64,000 nucleotides of DNA from Fontisphaera persica (lineage in GTDB: Bacteria; Verrucomicrobiota; Verrucomicrobiia; Limisphaerales; Fontisphaeraceae): NCBI RefSeq assembly GCF_024832785.1, contig NZ_CP116615.1, positions 1,550,001-1,614,000 on the forward strand, in the 5' to 3' direction. A program made the position numbers and the translations under genes. Shown one piece after another: positions 47,556 through 56,800 of this stretch. Numbering within the stretch: position 1 is the first letter of the stretch; each line of letters opens with the position of its first letter. The notes below the pieces were generated by a model that saw only the letters and a program-made list of their open reading frames with translations, did not search any database and was not told where the DNA came from.

Positions 47556-48902
47556 TCAGGCGATAAAAGAATAATCATAGGGCTTGCGCATGGGCCGCGC
47601 CAAATGGGTGTTGGCCTCCTTGGCTCCTTCCCCCACGAAGCGCTCTTTATTGGCGTCCCACCGCAGCGGACGTCCCAAACGCAGGGCGATTTGTGCCAGA
47701 TGGCACTCGCTGGCCGAGCGATGCCCCGTCTCCACATCGCAAATCGGCGCCTTGCGCGAGCGCACGCATTCAAAGAAGTTCTCCATGTGATTGCGGCTGA
47801 CATACAGCCGCTCGGCGTTGGCGGGTAAAGGAGTGGTCAGTATTTCTTCCTGGCTTGCCTCAATCGCCCCCCGGCGCACCCAAATCCAGCCTTCAGTGCC
47901 TTCAAAACGAATGCCATTGCGCTGTCCGTTGGGATTAACGACACCGCCGAAGATATTGTCGTCCTTGGTGGTCTTGATGTAGTGCAGCACGCCGTTGGGA
48001 TATTGAAATTCCACCTCATATTCACTGGGTGCCGTATAACCCCCGGGCACTGGCGCAACAAGCACTTTGCCACGGACGGCCGAGGGGCCATTGAATCCTG
48101 TAGCCCAGAAGGCAATGTCATTGTGGTGCGCGCCCCAATCCGTGATGGTGCCCCCGGAATACTCCAAAAAGTACCGGAAAGTGACATGGCAGCGCTCCTT
48201 GACATACGGCACTGCGGGCGCCTGGCCCTGCCAATAATCCCAATCCAATCCCTCCGGCACCGGCGCCGGCGCAAATGGCCCGCCATGCAAACCGGCAGGC
48301 AGCCACACGGTAATGGTTTTGAGCTGGCCAATGCGGCGATTGCGGACCAACTCGCAAGCCAGACGGAATTTGGCATCACTGCGCTGCTGCGTCCCGGTTT
48401 GCAGCACAACTTTGTATTTTTTAACCGCCTTGACCAGCTCCTGCCCTTCCGCCACCGTCAGAGTCAATGGTTTTTCGGAATAAATATCCTTGCGCGCCCG
48501 GGCAGCCGCCAGGTTGACCAGCGTGTGCCAATGATCGGGCGTGCCATTCAGGATGACGTGAATATCATCCCGCTCCATGAGCTTTCGGAAATCGGTTACC
48601 AAATCGGGATTCTGATTGCGTTTTTTGAACTCGGCAGCGGCCCGCTCCAGGTGTCTTCTATCCACGTCGCAAATGGCCCGCAGTTCACCATATTGCAAGG
48701 CTTCCATGGCAACCCCTGTGCCGCGGCCGCCACAGCCCACCAACGCCAGGCCAAATTTTTCCTCGGCACTGCGCGCCGGCGGCGTAGCCGGTTGGGCCTG
48801 CGCCTCCTCATAAAACCAAACTGGCAGGCCCGCCGCTGCCGCGGCCAGCGCCACGGATTTACTGAAACTGCGCCGCGAAATATAAAAGCGTTTTGCTGTC
48901 AT
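47556..48902 (-). CDS. Tat-exported Gfo/Idh/MocA oxidoreductase
   Basis: A 448-residue protein with a Tat signal (RRSFSKSVALAAAAAGLP) and a Rossmann domain starting FGLALVGCGGRGTGVAMEAL. The family EKP motif is visible in YSEKPLTLT, and the catalytic-region segment TDWGAHHNDIAFWATGF is normal. Members oxidise or rearrange sugars with bound NAD(P); exported versions are abundant in planctomycetes and verrucomicrobia. The specific sugar is unknown. ATG 48902 or 48911 both give a Tat signal; a longer open frame upstream is not convincing. It converges on the FGE-fold gene. Confidence 0.9.
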   Translation of the reverse strand: MTAKRFYISRRSFSKSVALAAAAAGLPVWFYEEAQAQPATPPARSAEEKFGLALVGCGGRGTGVAMEALQYGELRAICDVDRRHLERAAAEFKKRNQNPDLVTDFRKLMERDDIHVILNGTPDHWHTLVNLAAARARKDIYSEKPLTLTVAEGQELVKAVKKYKVVLQTGTQQRSDAKFRLACELVRNRRIGQLKTITVWLPAGLHGGPFAPAPVPEGLDWDYWQGQAPAVPYVKERCHVTFRYFLEYSGGTITDWGAHHNDIAFWATGFNGPSAVRGKVLVAPVPGGYTAPSEYEVEFQYPNGVLHYIKTTKDDNIFGGVVNPNGQRNGIRFEGTEGWIWVRRGAIEASQEEILTTPLPANAERLYVSRNHMENFFECVRSRKAPICDVETGHRSASECHLAQIALRLGRPLRWDANKERFVGEGAKEANTHLARPMRKPYDYSFIA

Positions 48903-49079
48903 TCTTTCCATGTAATGCCACGCAGGCGCGGCCGTCAATGCCGGGTTGAAAAGGTTGCCGCAAGCAAACTTAGGAGTTGCTGCTGCTGACGCCAGCCAGC
49001 AAAAAGCAACCGGCGCGCCAGAAGGGTTGGCCCGTTTCGCCGTTGCGGGAAGAACCGGCTTTTGGCATAACTGCGCGCC

Positions 49080-50381
49080 ATGCATGATTTTAAGTATGTT
49101 CATGGCGAGCTGTACTGCGAAAACGTGCCGGTGGCCGCTTTGGTGAAGCGCTACGGCACGCCGTTATACATTTATAGCCAAAACACGCTCGAACAGCACT
49201 TTCGCAAGCTGGATAAGGCCCTGGCAGGGCTGGACCACCTGATTTGTTATGCGGTCAAGGCCAACTCCAATCTGGCCGTTATTCGGGTGCTGGCCGATTT
49301 GGGCAGCGGTTTTGACATTGTCAGCCAGGGCGAACTGATGCGCGTCCAGACAGCCGGCGGCAACCCCCGCCAATGTGTCTTTGCCGGCGTGGGCAAAACT
49401 GAAGCGGAAATTCGCTATGCGCTGGAACAGAACATCTATTGCTTTAACGTGGAAAGCGAAGCCGAGCTGCAGCGCATTGAACGGGTGGCCGCCCGCATGA
49501 AACGCAGAGCGCCGGTGGCCATACGGGTGAACCCCAATGTGGAGGCCCACACCCATGCCAAAATCACTACGGGGACCTACGAAAACAAATTTGGCATTGC
49601 CTTCGAGCAGGTGCCCGCACTATATGCCCGCGCCAGCAAGTTGAAACACCTGCATCTGCGCGGGGTACAGATGCACATTGGCTCGCAACTCACCGAAGTG
49701 GCCCCCTTCCGCCAAGCCGTGGAAAAAGTCGCGCCGCTGGCCGCCGCGCTAAAGCAGCGTTATGGCATTGAGTTTTTCAGTATTGGGGGAGGTCTGGGCA
49801 TTGTCTATGACCCTGCTTTGGCCAGCGGCCAGCCCGAATGGTGGCAGAGGCCCCAGGCAAAGTCCTTGCTCACCCCCGCACGGTATGCTGAGGCGCTGGT
49901 ACCGCTCTTGCAGCCGCTAGGTTTGAAAGTGCTCATTGAGCCAGGCCGGTTCATTGTGGGCAATGCCGGCATCCTGGTGACGCGGGTGGAATACCTCAAG
50001 CGCACCGGCCGCAAAAATTTCGTCATTGTGGACGCCGCGATGAATGACCTCATTCGTCCCGCGTTTTACGACGCCTTCCACGAAATCGTGCCGCTGCGCA
50101 AAAAATCCGGGGCCTCCACGGCCACGGACGTGGTGGGGCCTGTGTGCGAATCAGGGGATTATTTCTGCAAAGACCGTCCCCTGCCCCGCCTGAAGGAGGG
50201 CGATTACCTGGCCTTGTTGAGCGCCGGCGCTTACGGCTCGGTGATGGGCTCCAACTACAATAGCCGGCCACGGCCGGCGGAAATTCTGGTGACCGGAAAA
50301 CGACACGCCGTGGTGCGCGAGGCCGAAGCCCTGCCCGCCATCTGGCAAAACGAAAAACTGGCCCCCTGGCAAAAGCGTTAG
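49080..50381 (+). CDS. lysA: Diaminopimelate decarboxylase
   Basis: A 433-residue PLP enzyme making lysine from meso-diaminopimelate. The PLP Lys lies in ICYAVKANSN near residue 60. The Gly-rich phosphate loop is SIGGGLGIVY, and EPGRFIVGNAGIL and VVGPVCESGDYF are the conserved substrate-site segments. Length is normal. It is divergent from the Gfo/Idh gene at 47556-48902 and its last four bases overlap the convergent mazG gene. Nothing suggests a frameshift or unusual domain. Confidence 0.96.
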   Translation: MHDFKYVHGELYCENVPVAALVKRYGTPLYIYSQNTLEQHFRKLDKALAGLDHLICYAVKANSNLAVIRVLADLGSGFDIVSQGELMRVQTAGGNPRQCVFAGVGKTEAEIRYALEQNIYCFNVESEAELQRIERVAARMKRRAPVAIRVNPNVEAHTHAKITTGTYENKFGIAFEQVPALYARASKLKHLHLRGVQMHIGSQLTEVAPFRQAVEKVAPLAAALKQRYGIEFFSIGGGLGIVYDPALASGQPEWWQRPQAKSLLTPARYAEALVPLLQPLGLKVLIEPGRFIVGNAGILVTRVEYLKRTGRKNFVIVDAAMNDLIRPAFYDAFHEIVPLRKKSGASTATDVVGPVCESGDYFCKDRPLPRLKEGDYLALLSAGAYGSVMGSNYNSRPRPAEILVTGKRHAVVREAEALPAIWQNEKLAPWQKR

Positions 50382-51115
50382 CCCTTGGCGCCGCCCTCAT
50401 TTTTCCGGCGCTCTTTCTGCCGGAGACGACGTTCCTGACGCCTGATTTCAGCGCGCAGCAAATCCTCCGCGTTCCATCCACGCTCCTGCGCTTCGGCGGC
50501 CAGTGCAAACAACTGTTCAGCCAGAGCGGCGCGCGTCTGCCGCCTACGCGTCGGCAGCGCCGACTCCCACAGTTGCGCTTTGGCGGCTTTTTTTACCAGT
50601 TTTTGCGCGCGCAAGAGCGCCGGCAAATGGCGCGGGATGCCGTCCAGCGCTGAAGGCCGTGCATGGCGTGTGCCTTCCTTTTCGGCGCGCTTGATTTTAT
50701 CCCAATTGGCCCAAACCGCCTCGACATCCTTGACCCGGACATCCCCAAATACATGGGGATGGCGGCGGATGAGCTTTTCGGCAATGTTGCGGCAGACCGC
50801 CTCAAAATCAAATGCGCCGCGTTCGCGCGCCAGTTGGCAATGAAACACCACCTGCAAAAGCAAATCTCCCAGTTCCTCCTCCATCTCGTGGTCATCATTC
50901 GCCTCAATGGCATCCATCAGCTCATAGACTTCCTCCACGGCATGAAAACGCAGGGAGTGGTGGTCCTGTTCGCGATCCCAGGGACAGCCGTTGGGAGCGC
51001 GCAAGCGGGCCATGATGGCCAGCAGCCAGTTGATGGATTGGGCGTGGGGCACGAGTTTTTCCTTTTCCAACTGGCGCAAAATACCCTTCACCGTTGGGTC
51101 TGATTTCTTGGACAT
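50378..51115 (-). CDS. mazG: Nucleoside triphosphate pyrophosphohydrolase
   Basis: A 245-residue MazG-type enzyme that hydrolyses NTPs to NMP and pyrophosphate. The N-terminal domain has GCPWDREQDHHSLRFHAVEE and the metal-binding pattern EEVYELMDA followed by EEELGDLLLQVVFH. A second half with PHVFGDVRVKDVEAVWANWD matches the two-domain family build. The C-terminal tail is Arg-rich (RRQERRLRQKERRKNEGG). ATG 51115 is used; an upstream start adds 17 residues. It lies 31 bases after the DeoC-like gene and is probably co-transcribed with it. Confidence 0.93.
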   Translation of the reverse strand: MSKKSDPTVKGILRQLEKEKLVPHAQSINWLLAIMARLRAPNGCPWDREQDHHSLRFHAVEEVYELMDAIEANDDHEMEEELGDLLLQVVFHCQLARERGAFDFEAVCRNIAEKLIRRHPHVFGDVRVKDVEAVWANWDKIKRAEKEGTRHARPSALDGIPRHLPALLRAQKLVKKAAKAQLWESALPTRRRQTRAALAEQLFALAAEAQERGWNAEDLLRAEIRRQERRLRQKERRKNEGGAKG

Positions 51116-51146
51116 ACGTAAAAAGAAAAATACTGACAACGCTGGA

Positions 51147-51803
51147 CTAAAGGCCTGCCGGGTCAAACTTCACCCCCACCCGCATGACCCCGGCGGCCAG
51201 CAAATCATTCACCAATCCACGTTGCGGAGTGGGCAAAGCGACCTTCAAAAACAGGCTGCCGCTGAAGACTGCGTTCAGACGCCTGACTTCCTCAACTACA
51301 TTCCAGGTTCCAAGCACCTCCGGCGCCAGACACAGGCATTGTGCTTCCGCTTCCACACACCAGTTGGCCACCCGAAGAATATCCTCGGAAGCCAATAACT
51401 CCGGGCGCACGCAAACTTTGAGGGGATGCTCCTCCGCGGCCTCCACCAAATCGCGCAGCTCACGCAAAAAGGCTTTGGGTTCCTTCTCCCGCAGCAGGGC
51501 ATGATGAGCCATAACTTCAAATTCCTGGGCCCCCTCGTCCAACGCTGCTTCAATCTCGTATCGCTTGACGTCGGCGGTCATTAACCCGTGGGGGAAGGAT
51601 ATTAAAGCACACACCTTGACCGCTGACTCCTCCAACCGGCTGCGGGCCAAGGTCACCCAGACTCCCGGAACGCATAAGGCGGCCGCCTGCAAAGTTTTAG
51701 CCTGCGCGCAGGCGCGCTCTATGTCTGCTGTTGTAAAATGGGCCTCCGCAGCCGTTAAATCCAAATGCCGGGCCAGCGAAAGCGGGTTGCTCGTATCAAC
51801 CAT
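51147..51803 (-). CDS. DeoC-fold protein lacking the usual Schiff-base motif
   Basis: A 218-residue TIM-barrel protein related to deoxyribose-phosphate aldolase. The start reads ARHLDLTAAEAHFTTADIE with the family-type C-x-x-A and CVPGVWV segments. At the position of the catalytic Lys, where true enzymes have KTSTGF, it has CLCLAPEVLG instead, and the C-terminal SGG loop is replaced by VGVKFDPAG. Aldolase activity is therefore doubtful. It precedes mazG by 31 bases. It may be a pseudo-enzyme or a new activity; I rate the fold high and the function unknown. Confidence 0.75.
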   Translation of the reverse strand: MVDTSNPLSLARHLDLTAAEAHFTTADIERACAQAKTLQAAALCVPGVWVTLARSRLEESAVKVCALISFPHGLMTADVKRYEIEAALDEGAQEFEVMAHHALLREKEPKAFLRELRDLVEAAEEHPLKVCVRPELLASEDILRVANWCVEAEAQCLCLAPEVLGTWNVVEEVRRLNAVFSGSLFLKVALPTPQRGLVNDLLAAGVMRVGVKFDPAGL

Positions 51804-51939
51804 GCCGCCACTCTAAACAGGCAAGCGAACTCTGACCAGAGGGATTGTCGAGACCCTTGGCCGCCCAGCCAATTTCCGCAGCCTCCGCAGCGCCCCCTCG
51901 GGGCTGGCTTTGACGCTGGCGGGGCCTCACCCCTCAGCC

Positions 51940-52472
51940 TCAAGGTCCACGGCGTGCCCAGGCGGGCATGCGCACCTCCGCGGCAGGGGGAAAGTCCTGA
52001 AGGGTAAGAGGCTTGAGATCCAACAGAGGACTCCCATCAAAGGCATCCAAACGATCCACTTCCACCACGCAGCCTTTCACCGCGACGATTTTGCAAAAGG
52101 TTAGCGCAATTAAATTGGGACGAAAGGGAGAGCGGCACGCAAACACGCCAGTTAGCGGATTCTCACGATTACCCCGGGGATGAACTTGCAACCGGCGGCG
52201 AAGTTCAGGAGTGTCATTTTGGTCCAGCCAATAGAATACCAGCACGTGGGACCATTCGTTCAATCCCAGGAGACCATCTTTGTATTCCTCATCCAGACGA
52301 AGGTAGTGCTTGCCTTCTCTGCTCTCGCAAGCGCCTATCGGGCGCAACTCCAATTTTTTGTGCGCTGGCGCTTTAACCGAAGGTTGCCCGGAAGAGGGAG
52401 TGCGGCAACGGCCGTCACCGCACTGCCAGTTAGACCGCCCAAGGCGGTTTTCATAAAACGGCGGCGCGGCAT
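51940..52472 (-). CDS. TrmO-fold (UPF0066) protein with frame-split Tat signal
   Basis: The enzyme domain, in one frame, starts KKLELRPIGACES and includes NEWSHVLVFYWLDQN, GVFACRSPFRPNLIALTF and DAFDGSPLLDLKP, the TrmO tRNA-methyltransferase signatures, with Cys for Thr in TRSP. No ATG lies in that frame near its start. A different frame starting ATG 52472 encodes MPRRRFMKTALGGLTGSAV, a Tat signal, with AAGGAA eight bases before it. That frame stops at TAG 52335-52337. The frames meet at A-AAA-AAT (52359-52353), where a -1 shift gives one continuous protein. Real frameshifting, a one-base deletion, or a sequencing error would all look like this. Confidence 0.6.
52353..52359 (-). promoter_or_regulatory. 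Candidate -1 slippery heptamer A-AAA-AAT
   Basis: In the Tat-signal frame the codons are ACA AAA AAT, so the heptamer A AAA AAT has the right phase for tandem -1 slippage. Slipping puts the ribosome onto AAA TTG GAG TTG, the start of the TrmO domain. A stop follows in the unshifted frame 15 bases after the heptamer. I did not find a clear stimulatory stem-loop or upstream Shine-Dalgarno by eye. Confidence 0.4.
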
Positions 52473-52480
52473 GTTTCGTT

Positions 52481-52486
52481 TTCCTT
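52481..52486 (-). promoter_or_regulatory. Ribosome-binding site setting the Tat-signal start
   Basis: AAGGAA on the minus strand lies eight bases before ATG 52472. It decides the start in favour of the Tat-signal frame over the TTG/GTG starts further upstream in the TrmO frame. Confidence 0.55.
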
Positions 52487-52510
52487 GCACAGGAGCGCTC
52501 AAGTGAGAAC

Positions 52511-53740
52511 TTAAGATGAGGTTTGGGGACGGTTGTATTGTGGAATCTTGAGGCGCTCACCCCCCCGCAACGCCGATTGGTGGGCGATGATGCCCGGCAC
52601 GGTCATGGCCAAGGCAGCGTAAATGTCCACAATGGGTTGACGATTTAAGAGCACCGACATGACAAAATCATGCATCAAAGGCCCGTGGGACCCTCCATGC
52701 CCGCCCTCCGGCACCCCGGGCGGCAAAGGCGGACGGCTGATATCCGGCAACTGTTCCAGCGCGCCAAAGTAACGCAGCCCCTCCATGCGTCCTTTTTCCC
52801 CAAACACCCGCCCCGTTTCGTTAACCAGTCCATGAACCGATTTCGACATGAGCATGCGAGACACCCCGCCTTCGGTGGTCTCAAAGAGGGCAATTTCGTC
52901 AGTAAAGGGATTGTTGTAACGATTGGCTCCCGGTTGAAATGCTGGAAAGGCCCCCCTAAAACCCAGGCAGGATACACTGGTAAACTGTCCGCCTGTCACC
53001 CCCACATAATAAGCGGTGGAATGTGTGGGATACCACAGCGGCGGCATGCCCGTGCGCCATTCTTTGTAGGAAGGAATGGGCGTGGGCGAATAATGATAAT
53101 ACTCCCCCTCTGAATAGACGATGCGCCCAAAGGCTCCGGCCCGGTAAAGCACCCGCATGGCATGGTTGGCGGCATGGTACACGCTGGTCTCGGCCATCAT
53201 ATATTTCAAACCGGTGCGCTTGACGGTCTCCAATAGCTCCTCTGCCTCCTCCAGGGAACCCCACACCGCGGGCACAGCACACATCACATGCTTGCCATGT
53301 TTCATGGCCTCGATGCAATGGCGGGCATGGCTGGGGGCGTCGGTGGCCACAAACACCGCCTCAATCTGTGGGTCCTTGACCAATTCCTCCAAGGAAGGAT
53401 AAGACTTTTCGCAGCGACAAGCCTTCATCAACCCGGCGCAGCGCTCGGGAATCAAATCGCTGACCGCCACCACTTCCACATTGGGATGAAACTGAAACCC
53501 CCAATCCGCGCCGAAGCGGCAGTAACCGTAGCCCACAATGCCCACTTTGAGTTTGCGGTCACTCAAAGGCTCGTAAGGTTTGCGGGTTTCAGTCAGGTCA
53601 ACCGCACGGGCGTTGGGCAGCATGGCGCCCAACATCGCAGCCATTGAACCCCATCCCAGTCCCGCCAAAAAGTCGCGCCGGGAAGGTGAAGTCGAAGGCG
53701 CCTCTGCTGACGAGGCAACAACAGGCTTGGTGGTTTTCAC
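52511..53740 (-). CDS. Tat-exported Gfo/Idh/MocA oxidoreductase
   Basis: A 409-residue protein with the Tat signal SRRDFLAGLGWGSMAAM and a Rossmann domain starting KLKVGIVGYGYCRFG. Motifs differ from the exported Gfo/Idh at 47556: the EKP-like position reads CAVPAVWGS (no EKP), so catalytic details may differ. The segment ETSVYHAANHAMRVLYRAG and the His-rich EYYHYSPTP follow. GTG 53740 is my choice of start; TTG 53776 adds twelve residues. It is 38 bases upstream of the TrmO-fold gene's ATG and divergent from the POP-PhoD fusion gene. Confidence 0.87.
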   Translation of the reverse strand: MKTTKPVVASSAEAPSTSPSRRDFLAGLGWGSMAAMLGAMLPNARAVDLTETRKPYEPLSDRKLKVGIVGYGYCRFGADWGFQFHPNVEVVAVSDLIPERCAGLMKACRCEKSYPSLEELVKDPQIEAVFVATDAPSHARHCIEAMKHGKHVMCAVPAVWGSLEEAEELLETVKRTGLKYMMAETSVYHAANHAMRVLYRAGAFGRIVYSEGEYYHYSPTPIPSYKEWRTGMPPLWYPTHSTAYYVGVTGGQFTSVSCLGFRGAFPAFQPGANRYNNPFTDEIALFETTEGGVSRMLMSKSVHGLVNETGRVFGEKGRMEGLRYFGALEQLPDISRPPLPPGVPEGGHGGSHGPLMHDFVMSVLLNRQPIVDIYAALAMTVPGIIAHQSALRGGERLKIPQYNRPQTSS

Positions 53741-53838
53741 ATCACTTTGTTTGGCACGAATCGGGAGGCGCGCCAAGCTGAATTTCAGTTCTTGTTGCCA
53801 GCCTGTGGAGGTTGGGGCAAACTTGGCTAAAACAGCAC

Positions 53839-56800
53839 ATGAAGCAACTCTGGCTATGCGCTGCAGTTTGGGCTGGTGTCTGCCTGACTGCCGAAGCTGT
53901 TAATTTACCAGCCACACCGCAAAAACCGGTGGTGGACCATTACCACGGGCAGGCCATTTCCGACCCTTATCAATGGTTGGAGGATGGCCAAAATCCCGAA
54001 GTCCGGCAATGGACAGAAGCCCAAAACGCCGCCGCGCGCGCCTACCTCGATGCCCTGCCGGAAAGACCTTGGATTGAACGCCGCCTGCGTCAACTGCTCC
54101 AGGTGGAAAAGCCCTCCTACTATGGCCTGCAATGGGCCGGTGGCAGACTCTTTGCCCTGCGCTTTCAACCGCCCCGGCAACAACCGGAACTCGTCTTTAT
54201 GGCCGGGCCGGATGATACCAACGGCATTCGTGTCATTTTGGACCTCAATCGCTTCGATGCCCGCGGTCGCACAAGCATGGATTTTTACGCGCCCTCACCC
54301 GATGGCAAAATTGTTGCCGTTTGTCTCTCAGAAAATGGCAGTGAAGTGGGAACCCTTCATTTTTTTACGGTGGATAATGGGCGCAAAATGTCTGATGTCC
54401 TTCCACGTGTCCAGTACCCCACCGGTGGCGGCAGTGTGGCGTGGGATAACGCCAGCCAGGGGGTGTTTTACACGCGCTATCCAGCCCCCGGCGAACGGCC
54501 TGAGTCTGACCTCGCTTTTTACCAACAAGTCTATTATCACCGCCTGGGCGAGCCACTGGACAAGGACCGTTATGAAATCGGCCGCGATTTCCCACGCATT
54601 GCGGAAATTGATTTGAGCAGTGGTCCTGGTGGCTGGATTCTGGCCACCGTGGCCAACGGGGATGGAGGAGAATATGCGCATTATCTGCGCAACCCTGCCG
54701 GCCCATGGCTGCAAGTCACCCGTTTTGAAGACAAAATCAAGCAAGCCCAATTTGGCCGTGACCCCCTCTACGTGGAATGGCCGCGGGACGATGGCCTTTA
54801 TCTACTGTCTTTTGAAGGCGCCCCACGCGGCAAAATACTCCGGGTATCCCTTCGCAACCCCACGCTGGCGCAGGCCCAAACAGTCGTAGAGGAACATGAA
54901 CGTTACGTCATCCAAGGCTTCGCCCCATCGGCCAGCGGGTTATATGTGCATTACCTGGTGGGGGGCCCTTCGCGACTGGTTTGGTGGGATGCCTTCACCG
55001 GCAACCGCCTGAATGTTCCACTCCGGGCGGCGGACTTGGGTGGTGTCCCTGCTGCTGTGCAACAAATGTTGGTGGCCCGTGGTGACGAGCTTCTTTACCG
55101 CTCCGCCTCTTATATCCATCCACCGGCCTGGCAGGTGTATAACCCTGCGCTTTCGCGCACAACCGCGCGCATGACTGCCCTGCAGGAGGAAACTCCTGAG
55201 GACTACGACGACACCCAGGTCAGCCGGGTGGAAGTCACCTCCAAGGACGGCACCAAAATTCCCTTGAACATTTTGCATCTTAAAGGCCTCCGGCTGAATG
55301 GCGAGCTGCCCGCACTGCTGACCGGTTACGGCGGTTATGGCATCAGTCTGCAACCCTCCTTTGACCCGGCCCGTCGGCTCTGGCTGGAACAGGGTGGTGT
55401 ATGGGCGGTGGCCAATCTGCGGGGCGGCGGTGAGTTTGGCGAGCCGTGGCATCAATCCGGCCAGCTTACGAACAAACAAAATGTGTTTGATGATTTTATC
55501 GCCTGCGCCGAATGGCTTATCCGCAGTAATTACACGCGGGCGGACCGCCTGGTCATTCGTGGGGGCAGCAACGGTGGTTTGCTCATGGGCGCAGCACTCA
55601 CCCAGCGGCCAGATTTATTCGCGGGGGTCATTGCCCAGGTGGGCATCTTCGACATGCTGCGTGTGGAACGCGATCCCAACGGCGTATTTAACACCACCGA
55701 GTTTGGCACGGTGCAAAACCGCCTGCACTTCGAGGCCTTGTATGCCTACAGCCCTTATCATCGGGTGCGTGACGGCGTGCAATACCCCGCCGTTTTGTTG
55801 ACCACCGGCTGGCATGATGGCCGCGTAAATCCGGCCCATTCGCGTAAAATGGCCGCCCGCCTGCAAGCCACGGGCAGCCAGGCGCCGGTCCTTTTGCGCA
55901 CCAGTTTCACCACCGGCCACGGCTTGGGCTCTGCGTTTAATGACCGGGTGGCAGAGCTGGCGGATGTCTATGCCTTTGCCGTGCGCCACAGCGGCATGAA
56001 ATACTCAGCCATCTTGCGCGGCCCCTGGTCAGGCGCAGTCACGACCACCAGCGTTTGGGTCAAAGCGCGGCTTCTGGATGAAGGCCTGAATGCGCGCCTG
56101 GTGGTCAGCCGCCACCCTGATTTTTCCGAACCGGTCTATTCCGCCCCTGACCGCTCTCGCAGCGCAAACCACAACCTGGTGGGTTTCCGGTTGGGCAACC
56201 TCTCGCCCAACACACGGTATTACTACGCTTTGGAAATTGACGGGCGTCTCGACACGGTACGCACAGGTCAATTCCGCACCTTCCCCGCCGGCCCATCCTC
56301 CTTCACCATCGCCTGGGGCACCTGTGCGCGCACGGGTAGCACCAGCGACGTCTTTGATCGCATTCGAGAGCATCAGCCGTTGATCTTCATCAATGCTGGC
56401 GATTTCCATTACCTTGACATTAGTGTCAACAGTGTCCGGCGTTTTCGCGCGGCATATGATCGGGTGCTGGCCTCACCCCAACAGGCCGAGTTGTATCGGG
56501 CCATTCCTTTCGCCTATGTATGGGATGACCACGACTTCGGCGGCAACAATTGCAACAAAAACACGCCCTCCCGGCCCGCCGCCCGCCAGGTGTACCAGGA
56601 ATATGTGCCCCACTATCCCCTGATGGCAGGACGGGGTGATGTTCCGATTTATCAATCATTCGACATCGGCCGGGTCAAGTTCCTGCTCACCGATTGCCGC
56701 TCCGAGCGGGACCCGGTTAACTTGCCGGACAATGAAAAGAAATCCATGCTCGGCCTCCGCCAAAAAACCTGGCTCAAGCAACAACTGCTGCAGGCCAAGG

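Noticed and set aside
55800-55840. Loss of the catalytic Asp in the prolyl oligopeptidase (HDGRV instead of HDDRV)
   Set aside because: Alignment with related enzymes such as oligopeptidase B (YDSQV) places the catalytic Asp at the first D, which is kept.
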